DNA of 51,651 bases, from positions 1 to 51,651 of the forward strand of contig RQOU01000058.1 of NCBI GenBank assembly GCA_008373165.1. Reading direction: 5' to 3'. The DNA is from SAR202 cluster bacterium. Lineage in GTDB: Bacteria > Chloroflexota > Dehalococcoidia > Lucifugimonadales > Lucifugimonadaceae. The notes under the pieces are model-generated. The model ran no database searches and had not been told where the DNA came from. It was given only the letters and a program-made list of their open reading frames with translations. The position numbers and the translations under genes were made by a program. Below, piece after piece: positions 26,858 to 36,046 of the stretch; positions within the stretch are counted from its first letter, which is position 1, and each line of letters starts with the position of its first letter.

Positions 26858-27688
26858 CTAAACAACATCAAGCGTATCTTCTGCTTCAACCTCGTCTACA
26901 ACACCATACTTCTTGGACGTAATTTTCCTAAGCTGAGCAAATTCATCTTGTGTTCCCCTTAAAAGGATACCGGCATCAGACGAATGCATAATAAACCGAG
27001 CGCCAAGTTCAATTGCTTTAGCTGATGTTTCGATAGTCTGCTGATGAATCATGGTAGGGATCCCTCTTTTATCGGCTTCAGCAATTATCTTGCTAAGGGT
27101 GTCGAGGTATATCGAATTACTGCTCTCATCAGGGATGCCCAACGATGTGGTCATATCGTTCGGCCCGATGAAAACCCCATCGATTTCGGCGCAGTCGATA
27201 AGCTCTCCTACTCGATTTGCAGCAGGTTCACTTTCGATCCCCATGATAAATATATGATCCTTATGGCGTTCAGCTAAGTATTTCTTAGATTTGTCGCTTG
27301 GATATTCACCCGTCTCCACAACTCGCTCATAGTACTCACCCTTCAATGGGTGTGTCCTAAGCTTTACAGCACAATGCCGAACCTCATCTACGGTCTCGCA
27401 ATAAGGAACCAACACACCATCCGCCCCAGCATCCAATGCCATGGCGACATAAACTTCTTCAGTATTCGGAGTTCTAACAATCGCTGTAATGTCCAGTGTC
27501 TGCATCTGCGCAACGGTATCTGCAATTAGCTGGCGGTCACGCGAACCATGTTCTGAATCGATAACTACAAAATCTAGAGTACTACCGGCGAACACACGCC
27601 CCCAACGCATGCTCGATGTAGCGGAAACCATAAATCCAAATACGGGTCTTTTGGCTTTTAATGCAGCTTTCAAATCAGATGGTTTCAT
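26858..27688 (-). CDS. HpcH/HpaI-family aldolase
   Basis: A 276-residue class II pyruvate aldolase. Signatures are FVVIDSEHGSRDRQ near residue 40 (His base), ADGVLVPYCETVDEVRH near 92, the metal-binding Glu in GIESEPAANRV near 152, and IDGVFIGPNDMTTSLGIPD near 175. Relatives cleave 2-keto-3-deoxy or 4-hydroxy-2-keto acids to pyruvate and an aldehyde. Here the enzyme could act on products of the sugar-acid dehydratases encoded in the window, which is inference. It is a single leftward gene between two rightward genes. Confidence 0.92.
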   Translation of the reverse strand: MKPSDLKAALKAKRPVFGFMVSATSSMRWGRVFAGSTLDFVVIDSEHGSRDRQLIADTVAQMQTLDITAIVRTPNTEEVYVAMALDAGADGVLVPYCETVDEVRHCAVKLRTHPLKGEYYERVVETGEYPSDKSKKYLAERHKDHIFIMGIESEPAANRVGELIDCAEIDGVFIGPNDMTTSLGIPDESSNSIYLDTLSKIIAEADKRGIPTMIHQQTIETSAKAIELGARFIMHSSDAGILLRGTQDEFAQLRKITSKKYGVVDEVEAEDTLDVV

Positions 27689-27913
27689 GGTGCCCTCTCT
27701 AAAATACGTAATTCAAGCTAATTGGGTTGTCATTAATTCTTTAACCACGAAGCGTACTACTAACATTCTTGTTTTGGGGCGGCTTCCCGAAAAGCTTTGC
27801 TCGAAACAAGCCTAAAACCACATAGCAAGAACATAATGCCAATCTTCAATGCTATTGTGAAGGTATCGCTTTGAGTTTAACGCCAGCAAATCATTCAGAC
27901 GGAGATTGTCCCA

Positions 27914-28630
27914 TTGATACATGACAAAGTCGAATTCGACATTTATTTCATACGGCACGGGGAATCTGAATCTAACATCACTCCTGGAATTGCTGCCGGT
28001 AAGAATTTCAATGCGCCCATGACGGATCGAGGACATCAACAATCGCTAATGCTTGGACGCCGACTTGCACAGGAAAATGTTCGATTTGACTGCATATACT
28101 CATCATCATTGATCCGTGCAGTACAAACCACCGAAGGCATGCTGAAGGGAATGAGTATCGAAGCTGAAGAGTTCGATAAAGTGGATTCAATAATTGAACG
28201 ACAAATCCCAGCATGGCGCGGACGACAAGCCTCGGAAGTTTTAACCCCAGAAGTAAAACTGTTGGAAGCAAGCAAAGGAAAATGGTTTCAACCTGCCGAT
28301 GGAGAGTCAGAACGCCTCGTTGAGCGGCGCGCATCAAACTGGCTGGAAGATGAGATTATTTATAACTCTGAATGGCTGAAAAAAAAGGGCTCCCACAAAA
28401 TCGCCATCATTTCCCATGGAATCACACTTAGATGTCTGATTCACTACATCACCGGAATGGATCAAAATTTTCTAAAGCGTACTCAAATCTATAACACATC
28501 AATTTCACGATTTAAGTTTGGGAAAAATGGATGGTCAATCGAAACAATCAACGATGCCAACCACACGCAAAATATTGGTGACATAGTTCGAGACGAAGGT
28601 ATAGTTCAAGGGGATACCGTAACCCCATAA
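27914..28630 (+). CDS. Histidine phosphatase (phosphoglycerate mutase-like) family protein
   Basis: A 238-residue branch-1 histidine phosphatase. The phospho-His motif is R-H-G at residues 14-16 (IYFIRHGESESN). A helix with SSSLIRAVQTTEGM follows near residue 58, and the second catalytic His is in AIISHGITLRCL near 168. It resembles phosphatases (GpmB/CobC-like) more than true mutases, but the substrate is unknown. The start is TTG 27914, nine bases after GGAG. It is convergent with the next enolase-superfamily gene, 24 bp away. Confidence 0.88.
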   Translation: MIHDKVEFDIYFIRHGESESNITPGIAAGKNFNAPMTDRGHQQSLMLGRRLAQENVRFDCIYSSSLIRAVQTTEGMLKGMSIEAEEFDKVDSIIERQIPAWRGRQASEVLTPEVKLLEASKGKWFQPADGESERLVERRASNWLEDEIIYNSEWLKKKGSHKIAIISHGITLRCLIHYITGMDQNFLKRTQIYNTSISRFKFGKNGWSIETINDANHTQNIGDIVRDEGIVQGDTVTP

Positions 28631-28654
28631 CCCTAGGACATTATCCAACTTCAC

Positions 28655-29794
28655 CTACACGTCATTCACCGAGTTATCCTCAGCATTCCATGAACCCGAG
28701 CGACCTGCAGGATCTCGTTCAAGGTCTGGTTCAAATGGCCTGTCTGCAAATATTGTCTCATCAAGATCTGTTCCAAGGCCTGGAGTTGAAGGCAACTCGA
28801 AATACCCATCTTTTATAACCAGTGGATTCGTCTGAACCTTGTCATGCCAAGGCATATCACGAGCCGTTTCCAAAATAAGAAAATTCGGAACCGTAGCGCA
28901 CACGTGCATTGAGGCCGCAGTGGCAATCGGTCCGTTGGGATTATGAGGTGCGAATTTTATGTACTCAATCTCAGCCATCTGAGCGATGCGCTTTATCTCA
29001 GATATTCCACCCGTATGGGCTATGTCAGGCTGGATCACATCAACCAATCTTCTGTGGAGTATATCTCGAAACCCATACCGGAAAAAAAGTCTTTCTCCGG
29101 TAGCAATATCTGTGCGGTGTCCGGCACTTCTGATTTGATCCATAGCATCTAAATTATCCGGTGGAACTGGCTCTTCAAAGAAGAGCAGTTTGAATTCCTC
29201 TATCGCATCAATTTGACGGTTAGCCAGTGATGGCCGTGCACGACCATGATTATCTATCATTATGTCGACGTCATACCCCATATCATCACGCATACTTTTT
29301 ATTTTTTCATGAAGCGCATCAACAACATCTGACTCGTAATAACTTTCAATCTCAACGTTCCACCCGGCTGTCTTGAAAGCTGAAAATCCCTGATCCACAG
29401 CACCCTTTGCACCACGCAGATCGAACGCATGTGTGTAAGCTCGCACCCTATCTCGAACTGCCCCCCCAAGCATTTTATAAACAGGGAGTCCATACACTTT
29501 TCCTGTCAAATCCCATAGTGCTATATCGATCGCCGACATTGCTGAACCCATAACAACACCACCGCGCCAAAAACCATGTCGGTACATGATTTGCCAGTTC
29601 TTTTCAATTTCGGTTGGGTCACGGCCGACGAGCCTCGTGGCAAGCGTCTTTATACCGGATTCAACTGCCTGCTCATGCAATTCAAGAGTCCCCTCCCCCC
29701 AACCGTGAACGCCTTCATCAGTCTCAACTTTGCAGAAAACCCAGTTACGATTTCCGCCTTGCATAATGAAAGTTTTAATATCCGTTATTTTCAT
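28655..29794 (-). CDS. Enolase-superfamily sugar-acid dehydratase (galactonate dehydratase-like)
   Basis: A 379-residue protein with a complete active-site set: Asp in DIMIDNHGRARP (with the general-acid His), Glu in LLFFEEPVPPDN, Glu in ATGERLFFRYGF, Asp in VIQPDIAHTGGISE and His in FAPHNPNGPIA. These match D-galactonate dehydratase-type members that turn an aldonic acid into a 2-keto-3-deoxy acid. The N-terminal capping domain (FCKVETDEGVHGWGEGT) is normal. The C-terminal 35 residues form a charged tail beyond the usual end. It is in the same direction as the MFS gene upstream, which may carry a related compound. Confidence 0.9.
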   Translation of the reverse strand: MKITDIKTFIMQGGNRNWVFCKVETDEGVHGWGEGTLELHEQAVESGIKTLATRLVGRDPTEIEKNWQIMYRHGFWRGGVVMGSAMSAIDIALWDLTGKVYGLPVYKMLGGAVRDRVRAYTHAFDLRGAKGAVDQGFSAFKTAGWNVEIESYYESDVVDALHEKIKSMRDDMGYDVDIMIDNHGRARPSLANRQIDAIEEFKLLFFEEPVPPDNLDAMDQIRSAGHRTDIATGERLFFRYGFRDILHRRLVDVIQPDIAHTGGISEIKRIAQMAEIEYIKFAPHNPNGPIATAASMHVCATVPNFLILETARDMPWHDKVQTNPLVIKDGYFELPSTPGLGTDLDETIFADRPFEPDLERDPAGRSGSWNAEDNSVNDV

Positions 29795-29921
29795 AAAATC
29801 TCTATAACCTCTAAAGTACGTAATTTATAGTTCTAGTTACTAACTTGGTGAATTAACAATTATTCCCTTTTAGCTGTGTCGATAACCAATCTTATTCCCG
29901 ATCACAATTAACGGACGAAAA

Positions 29922-31139
29922 CTATACATCTTTTATTTTCGGATATATCAACATGGTTATAGCAACTACGCTTAAGCAAGCAACTGAAAGCAATATATAT
30001 CCATAACTGACACCCCAAAGGTCAGCAGCAAACCCCGCAGCCAAGCCTGCCAGAGGTGACAAAGCAGTATCCAGTAAAGTCGCTGAAGTAATCCGACCAC
30101 GCAGCCGATCAGGCGATACTTCCATCAGTGTTGCTGTATTACCAGCCCTGAATAACGTTTGTGAAGCACCGATCCAAATAATTAGAGGAAATGCCATCCA
30201 CATATGGTTAGCGCCCGCGAAACCTAACAAAGCAATCCCGTACGAAATTGCCGCCAAAAGCATTAATCGGCCCTTGTAAGAAACCTCCTGCCTAGACGCT
30301 ATGAACAGCCCACCACTAAGCCCACCAATAGCACCCACGGACTGCAACAAACCCATTAGACCGATTCCGCGTCCATACTGTTCCTCAACCAATTGTGGCA
30401 AGAGGATTTGATGTGAAAACCCAATAGCCAAAGGACCCAGCCCAAGCAGCACCAATGCGAGGATCACTCGATGACGCCCTATATAAATGAATCCCTCAAC
30501 AAGTTGATTAAATGGATTCCCCACCGACCGTCTAACTTGACTTTCAGGTATGACAATTTTTCCCGTACTCCACAACACCAAACCATATGCAGCAGTAGCC
30601 CAAATATACGCCCAACCCACATCAGTAAGAATAATCAAAGCTGATATAGCTGCAGGACCAATAAATCGGGTGCTGTTTATAGCAATCGAATTCAACGACA
30701 TGGCATTAAGCATGTCTTTTTTCTCAACGAGATTAGGAATTATTGAGGTACGAACGGGTTGGTTCATCGCCAAGCCCGCACCCAGACCAAACGCTAATAC
30801 GTAAACGTGCCATAGCTCAATCAAATCTGTCAGTAACAGAACTGCCATTAGCACGTGCATTAACATGGTCCAGCCTTGAATAATCATCAAAAGGTTACGA
30901 CGATTGAAACGATCAGCTGCCACTCCTCCTATGAGCCCCAAGATCAACATAGGAACAGCACGAGCTATTAGGACTGAAGCCACTGAAGCAGAGGATCCAG
31001 TGAGATCCCAAACAAGCCAGGCTCTAGCCACCATATCGGCATGCATCGCGGTAGCAGACAGAACCTGTCCGAACCACAAATATCGAAAATTCCGATTACT
31101 TAAAGACCGGAATGTCGCGGAGATAGTACCCGCTCTCAT
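29922..31139 (-). CDS. MFS transporter (EntS/MFS_3-like)
   Basis: A 405-residue protein with about 12 hydrophobic segments. The loop between helices 2 and 3 has the MFS motif as GLIGGVAADRFNRRNLL (near residue 71). The start RSLSNRNFRYLWFGQVLSATAMHADMVARAWLV is typical of the EntS-like exporter group. It would export or import small molecules by proton coupling. Substrate is unknown. It is upstream of the galactonate-dehydratase-like gene on the same strand (127-bp gap). Confidence 0.9.
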   Translation of the reverse strand: MRAGTISATFRSLSNRNFRYLWFGQVLSATAMHADMVARAWLVWDLTGSSASVASVLIARAVPMLILGLIGGVAADRFNRRNLLMIIQGWTMLMHVLMAVLLLTDLIELWHVYVLAFGLGAGLAMNQPVRTSIIPNLVEKKDMLNAMSLNSIAINSTRFIGPAAISALIILTDVGWAYIWATAAYGLVLWSTGKIVIPESQVRRSVGNPFNQLVEGFIYIGRHRVILALVLLGLGPLAIGFSHQILLPQLVEEQYGRGIGLMGLLQSVGAIGGLSGGLFIASRQEVSYKGRLMLLAAISYGIALLGFAGANHMWMAFPLIIWIGASQTLFRAGNTATLMEVSPDRLRGRITSATLLDTALSPLAGLAAGFAADLWGVSYGYILLSVACLSVVAITMLIYPKIKDV

Positions 31140-31215
31140 GGGTACCTTATGTTTAGTAGTGAAGGTTCTGCGGCAGGATAATTTTTACTCAAGTTATCTG
31201 CAGTATATGCCTTCG

Positions 31216-31761
31216 TCAGTCGATATCTAGTCGTATTGGTGAATGGATCGATTGCCATCCAATGAGTTCAAGCTCCCTCACATCTTCAAGGCTTATACCT
31301 AGAGAATCTGCGGTCTCAGAAGGAGTTGCAGATGTAGAATTTCCTATGCCCAGCCTGAGCTCCATTACAAGGCGTTGGCGCTGAGATAGAGTGCTGGCCG
31401 CTCTCGCTGAAAATTCTTTAGCCACAACACCCGGGATTGATTTGGAATGCCCATCTGCCGCACGAAATAACCTATCCATCATTTTTGTGCGGCCCATAGC
31501 CATCAAACGCTTAAAGGCCATATCAACAATTAATGTGTCACTGGATTCAAGATTTTTAGCATCTTTTTGGGCAATACTCTCAAGAGAAAGCCAACCTTCA
31601 CGTGAACCCCCCGTTCTCAATCCATAAATAGCCAGTCGCCACGCGTTTTCATCCTCAGATTCAAGCATCTCTCGTAACACTTGAATTGCTTTCATGGACT
31701 CCAACTTACCTAGTTCTTCGGCAGCCAAAGCTCGCTCATGTACATCCGCACTTGAAAGCAT
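31216..31761 (-). CDS. HEAT-like repeat protein with sigma-70 region 4-like HTH
   Basis: The first half (about residues 8-90) has HEAT-like helical pairs, such as RALAAEELGKLESMKAIQVLREML. The C-terminal part, LSQRQRLVMELRLGI...ETADSLGISLEDVRELE (about 127-170), resembles the sigma-70 region 4 helix-turn-helix. No region 2 is present, so it cannot be a full sigma factor. The same frame stays open for about 52 codons upstream of ATG 31761, up to the end of the EamA gene, with protein-like sequence but no ATG, GTG or TTG. The true start may therefore be a rare codon or this ATG. It is the last gene of a leftward operon. A regulatory role is inferred. Confidence 0.62.
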   Translation of the reverse strand: MLSSADVHERALAAEELGKLESMKAIQVLREMLESEDENAWRLAIYGLRTGGSREGWLSLESIAQKDAKNLESSDTLIVDMAFKRLMAMGRTKMMDRLFRAADGHSKSIPGVVAKEFSARAASTLSQRQRLVMELRLGIGNSTSATPSETADSLGISLEDVRELELIGWQSIHSPIRLDID

Positions 31762-31895
31762 TCTCCGTAATTGCGATATGCGTTCTTCTCCGGCACCACT
31801 TAATTCCGAAGCAACACGCCGAAGGTGTGATCCTTCGGTCTCACTTTCCGTTTTGCTCAGGCGCGTAATGCCAGAAGTTTCAGCAGTTGGTTTAA

Positions 31896-32846
31896 CTATA
31901 GTGAAGACTCCATCTGTTTAGTCTTTCGCTGGGCGAGTGCCGATCCCAACACCACAAGAATCGCACCGATATAAAGCTCGCCCCCAACTGATTCTCCTAA
32001 AATCCACCAGCTAAATAGCACACCGAAAACAGGTTGACTGAGTGATATAACAGTAACTCTAGAAGGCAAATAGCGCTTGAGCAACCATGTCTGCCCAATA
32101 AATCCAAGACCAGCGATCAAAACACCCGTATACAGCAGTGCAACTACTAGTCGAGTCGTCAAAACAAACGGTTCATTACTTTCAAATATCAAACTTGCAA
32201 CAATAAACGTAAAAATCCCAAAGACACTTTGTGCTATTAACAATTTATGTTGATCGATACCCTGTCCGAGCTGTGAGAGCAATACCTGTCGCGCTCCAAG
32301 CAATATAGCCGAACCAAGTAACAGTAAATCCCCAACTAAAAAATCTGCATTTGAAATCGCGAAACTCTTATAAAACACAGCAACGACACCTGAATACGCA
32401 ATAAGGGTTCCGAAGGTCCTTGTACGGGACATTTGATCCCCTGGAACAAAAAAGTGTGCGAATACACCTGTCCACAGTGGAAAAGTCGAGGTCACCACCA
32501 CGGCATGACCTGCGGATGTGTAATCCTGACCTACATTCATAAATCCCAGCTGAACTGTGAATAAAACTCCAAGTAACGTGAGAGGAAGCAATTCACCTCG
32601 GTAAATCTTAAACGACTGACGAGTAGCAACTGCATAGACCAAAACAACAATTGCACCTAAGACAAATCTTAGCCACCCAAGCCGTAACGGTCCCGCGTCC
32701 TGCAATCCCGCTTTGTTAGCAACCGGATTACCAGCCCACATCGTTGACAGTACTAGTGCAAGTACGCCAGCCCTTACGGATAGAGGCTGTCTCCCATTGG
32801 TCTTAGATGAATACCGAGGCGGTTCGTCAATTAGTTTTGGTGGCAT
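31896..32846 (-). CDS. EamA/DMT-family transporter
   Basis: A 316-residue protein with about ten hydrophobic helices arranged as two EamA repeats. The first repeat begins LALVLSTMWAGNPVANKAG near residue 30. The second begins GDLLLLGSAILLGARQVLLSQ near residue 172 and ends FGVLFSWWILGESVGGELYIGAILVVLGS. Members export or import amino acids, nucleosides and other metabolites in the inner membrane. It starts six bases after the upstream serine hydrolase gene, so co-translation is likely. In the same operon as a class IV aminotransferase, amino-acid export is a possible role. Confidence 0.9.
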   Translation of the reverse strand: MPPKLIDEPPRYSSKTNGRQPLSVRAGVLALVLSTMWAGNPVANKAGLQDAGPLRLGWLRFVLGAIVVLVYAVATRQSFKIYRGELLPLTLLGVLFTVQLGFMNVGQDYTSAGHAVVVTSTFPLWTGVFAHFFVPGDQMSRTRTFGTLIAYSGVVAVFYKSFAISNADFLVGDLLLLGSAILLGARQVLLSQLGQGIDQHKLLIAQSVFGIFTFIVASLIFESNEPFVLTTRLVVALLYTGVLIAGLGFIGQTWLLKRYLPSRVTVISLSQPVFGVLFSWWILGESVGGELYIGAILVVLGSALAQRKTKQMESSL

Positions 32847-32852
32847 AGACAG

Positions 32853-34001
32853 CTAGCGCTCATTCACTGCCTGAGATACAAGGCCAACCACTCCTTCAAC
32901 ATCCTCACACCACCGAGTGACGATTACAAGCTTTTTCTGCGGGTCGATAACAACGCTATTTCCACCAGCACCCGATGCAGCAAAAGTCGATTCAGACATC
33001 TCCCTGCCATATCGAGCAAATCCCGTATTCAACCACCACATGTAACCGTATTGGTGATTGAGATCGCATGGCGTCGTCATCATGTCGATCCAGCGCTGAG
33101 ATATCAGCTGCCTATGACCCCAGCGTCCTCGATTGAGGAACAAAACCCCAAACCTTGCATGGTCGAGAGTATCTATCCACAGGCCACCCCCCCAATGGGC
33201 TCCTCCAGATACAGATTCAGTGACCAGGCCGTCTACATCCACCATTGAATAATCACCATAACCATGCCATTCCCAGCTATCTGATGCTCCTATAGGATCC
33301 ATTATCTCGCGCTTCAAAACACCAGGAAGAGGCTCGCCGCAAACACACAAAAGTGCCAGTGCGGTCCTGTTTACTCGAACATCGTTATATTCCCAGTGTG
33401 TTCCAGGCAACATACGATCACGTCTTTTTAAATAATTTTCTCGTCCCATTCCAGATGATGAAAGATCACGGTTCCAGTCAACTACATCTGGCTTTGTGTA
33501 CAGCGTTCCTTCCCATTCAGACGTTTGCTGTAAAAGGTGCTTCCACGTAATCAATTTATTTTGACCCGAGGCAAATCCATCCACATCAAAAGATGTTTTG
33601 TGCATCTTTATTGATTTGCCATCTTCGTATTCAAATACCGGAGTCGACGTATCCTTAATCAAGCCATGGTCAAAAGCTACACCCACTAACGCAGATAAAT
33701 AGCTTTTCGTAGCGCTGTAGGTTAAATCGACGCGTTCGACGTCTCCCCACTCCGCAACGATAAATCCATCTTTGACAACTACACCTGCCGGGCCGCCGCG
33801 GGGCTTCATCAATCCGATTTTAGCTGACCATTCCGGGGGGTCTTGACTAACGTTACGTTTACGCAGGTCAATCGGCCAAGCAATCTCGTTCTCTTTTGCA
33901 AATTGAACAGCGCTCTCAAGAGCCGACTCGTTCATTCCAAGAGAGGATGCTTCTCGCCGTTCCCAGTCTCCACTGGGAGGGAAGTACAAGTCTGATGTCA
34001 T
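32853..34001 (-). CDS. Serine hydrolase, beta-lactamase/penicillin-binding fold (class C-like)
   Basis: A 382-residue protein of the beta-lactamase superfamily. The nucleophile motif S-x2-K is SATK at residues 96-99 (LTYSATKSYLSALVG). The tyrosine motif is HWEYNDVRVNRTAL near residue 204. A late GAGGNSVVIDPQKKLVIV (near 345) stands where the third motif lies. No signal peptide is seen, which argues for a cytoplasmic esterase or peptidase rather than an antibiotic-inactivating enzyme. It lies 17 bp after the aminotransferase and six before the EamA gene, in one operon. Confidence 0.88.
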   Translation of the reverse strand: MTSDLYFPPSGDWERREASSLGMNESALESAVQFAKENEIAWPIDLRKRNVSQDPPEWSAKIGLMKPRGGPAGVVVKDGFIVAEWGDVERVDLTYSATKSYLSALVGVAFDHGLIKDTSTPVFEYEDGKSIKMHKTSFDVDGFASGQNKLITWKHLLQQTSEWEGTLYTKPDVVDWNRDLSSSGMGRENYLKRRDRMLPGTHWEYNDVRVNRTALALLCVCGEPLPGVLKREIMDPIGASDSWEWHGYGDYSMVDVDGLVTESVSGGAHWGGGLWIDTLDHARFGVLFLNRGRWGHRQLISQRWIDMMTTPCDLNHQYGYMWWLNTGFARYGREMSESTFAASGAGGNSVVIDPQKKLVIVTRWCEDVEGVVGLVSQAVNER

Positions 34002-34018
34002 AACAGAGTCGATAAACC

Positions 34019-34954
34019 TTAATCTTCAAGTCGCTTCAAATACTGTCCGACCCAGTCAAAATCAACAAAATCTACGTATGCATCCATCAATGCCTTCGTG
34101 ATCGGTCCAGCCGCCATTCCATTGCCAATTTTCCTGCCCTGAAAGGATCGAACACCACAAATACAAAGTGAAGTAGAAGTCAGAAAAACTTCATCGGCAG
34201 TCATTGCGTCAAACATATCGATATCTTTAGTAACTACTGGGACATCAATCTTCTCGGCCATCTCAATTGCGGTTTCACGAGATATCCCTCCCAAAACATA
34301 TTGTTCCTGAGGCGTATAAATCACACCATCCTTGATAGTGAAAATATTCGACCCGATTCCTTCAGTCAAAAACCCCCTGGTATCAAGAAGAATTGCCCAC
34401 GACTCCGGATCCTGAGATTTGGCTTCCATATCGGCAAGAATCAAATTTAAATAGTTATGCGACTTCGCTCTAGGGCTTACAGCCTCAGGCGGAACTCGCC
34501 GTACAGAAGGGATCAAAACATCGATGCCATCTCGATACAAACGAGCTCTCGGCTTCAGGGGGAGCGGAGCACATTCTATGATCACATTGGGCCCACCAGC
34601 TGTCTCCCACATGTCTCCACCGACCAGATCAACTCCACGTGAAATCCTCTGTCCCACCCAGAAATCGTCATCTGGTCCTAAGAGGTGAAGATTTGCTTCT
34701 AGGACCTCAAGTGTCTTGGCTACCATATCCGTTTCAGCCATCCCGGGGTCAATATCTACATATCGAAGCGAGTTATAAAATCGATCGATGTGCGTCTCGA
34801 GCTTAAATATTTTGTGACCGAATGTTCGAGTCATATCAAAGACGGCATCACCGTACTTAAATCCCCTATCCCTAAAAGGGACCTTTACCTCAGATTCAGG
34901 TACGATCTCTCCATTGAAATACGCGACTCGCTCACCCTCATTTGCAATAGCCAT
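34019..34954 (-). CDS. Class IV aminotransferase (BCAT/D-amino-acid transaminase family)
   Basis: A 311-residue fold-type IV PLP enzyme. It begins AYFNGEIVPESEVKVPFRDRGFKYGDAVFD. The Schiff-base Lys is residue 164 in PRAKSHNYLNLI. The later motifs are LTEGIGSNIFTIKDG and VLGGISRETAIEMA. The family includes branched-chain and D-amino-acid transaminases, aminodeoxychorismate lyase and (R)-amine transaminases. It is the first gene of the leftward operon with the serine hydrolase, EamA transporter and HEAT protein. Which amino donor is used is not clear. Confidence 0.9.
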   Translation of the reverse strand: MAIANEGERVAYFNGEIVPESEVKVPFRDRGFKYGDAVFDMTRTFGHKIFKLETHIDRFYNSLRYVDIDPGMAETDMVAKTLEVLEANLHLLGPDDDFWVGQRISRGVDLVGGDMWETAGGPNVIIECAPLPLKPRARLYRDGIDVLIPSVRRVPPEAVSPRAKSHNYLNLILADMEAKSQDPESWAILLDTRGFLTEGIGSNIFTIKDGVIYTPQEQYVLGGISRETAIEMAEKIDVPVVTKDIDMFDAMTADEVFLTSTSLCICGVRSFQGRKIGNGMAAGPITKALMDAYVDFVDFDWVGQYLKRLED

Positions 34955-35207
34955 CGCTTACTCCTCGTTCTAATCTTTTGTAATCACATCTTCATGCCAA
35001 TATAGATGAGATGATCTGATGAATCACAATAAATCCAAGCAACTAAATTTTCTATGCGACAGGCTCCTAATAAACCCGTTTGCAAAATCCTACGCCTCAC
35101 ACACGAACACGTATAGTTCCAGATCAGGTATATGTGTTCCAGTCTAGATAACGTGCAAAATGAAAAGCCTTATCCATTTTTCAAAATTTCAATGTGAGGA
35201 CGTGACA

Positions 35208-35936
35208 TTATTGCAATTCAAAAACCCGGTACGACCAGGCATCACGCACAGCAGCATCCAATGCAACTCGTCCAGGCTGAATAACAGGTAAGTGATTCGG
35301 TAAGACCCGATCATTTAAACGATTAGGTAACTGTACGCGCTTTAAAAATCGTCCAAGAACCACTTTATCCCCTCCGAGTGACAAAAAATCTATTTGCCCT
35401 GGGTAATCACTAAGCCGTGAGCACGCAGCCTCCCCAACCTGATCAAATAGTTCGCGAATCCACTTCTCACGGCCCCTCCTGAACCTATTGGAAGATTGCC
35501 CCCCCTTTCTGTGCCTACCCTTGACGTATCTCGTGCCGGTTTTGGTGACTGACAAATCACCGTCCTTAGCGATCCCAAATGCCCAATGACCCAGACGCAA
35601 AAGTATGATTCCAATCGTTCGGGGCAACATGACAAATTCACGAAAATCATCAAAGGAGTTCGATTCACTCGATTTAACAATTGGGAATGGCGGCAACAGA
35701 GCAAGTAAAGGTTTCCACTCAGACACAGTAATGGCAACGCTTATCAAAACAATCCCGGTTTCTGATGCATGTGCAGACTTAGGAAGTGATTCCCACTCTT
35801 CGCCTAGTGAATAGCCAGATTCAAGCAATTCAACAACAAATTCAGCACCTGGCTCGATTTCAAAATCCACTAATCGTTCCAATAGATCAGAACGAGAGAC
35901 CAATATAGGACCAATAGCTTCAAGATTAGAAGGCAC
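35208..35936 (-). CDS. Vms1-like release factor domain (VLRF1) protein, putative peptidyl-tRNA hydrolase
   Basis: A 242-residue protein whose middle carries the VLRF1 signature: an RNase H-like strand DLSVTKTGTRYVKGRHRKGGQSSNRF at about residues 127-152, with the catalytic-loop G-G-Q at 145-147, then a basic helix RRGREKWIRELFDQVGEAA. Eukaryotic Vms1/ANKZF1 uses this domain to release nascent chains from stalled 60S ribosomes. Bacterial homologs are assigned to ribosome rescue in actinobacteria and relatives. The last part (LSLGGDKVVLGRFL) fits the expected fold. The gene stands alone, with a 253-bp gap upstream toward the aminotransferase side. Confidence 0.75.
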   Translation of the reverse strand: MPSNLEAIGPILVSRSDLLERLVDFEIEPGAEFVVELLESGYSLGEEWESLPKSAHASETGIVLISVAITVSEWKPLLALLPPFPIVKSSESNSFDDFREFVMLPRTIGIILLRLGHWAFGIAKDGDLSVTKTGTRYVKGRHRKGGQSSNRFRRGREKWIRELFDQVGEAACSRLSDYPGQIDFLSLGGDKVVLGRFLKRVQLPNRLNDRVLPNHLPVIQPGRVALDAAVRDAWSYRVFELQ

Positions 35937-36046
35937 GCGATAACCGTTCCATAAATCCGTTAGATTAAATTAGTCGCTTACAAGTCAATTGATTTCGACT
36001 TTTCACTGAATGCAATCGTCACGCTATATGAAAAAAGCATAGTGGA

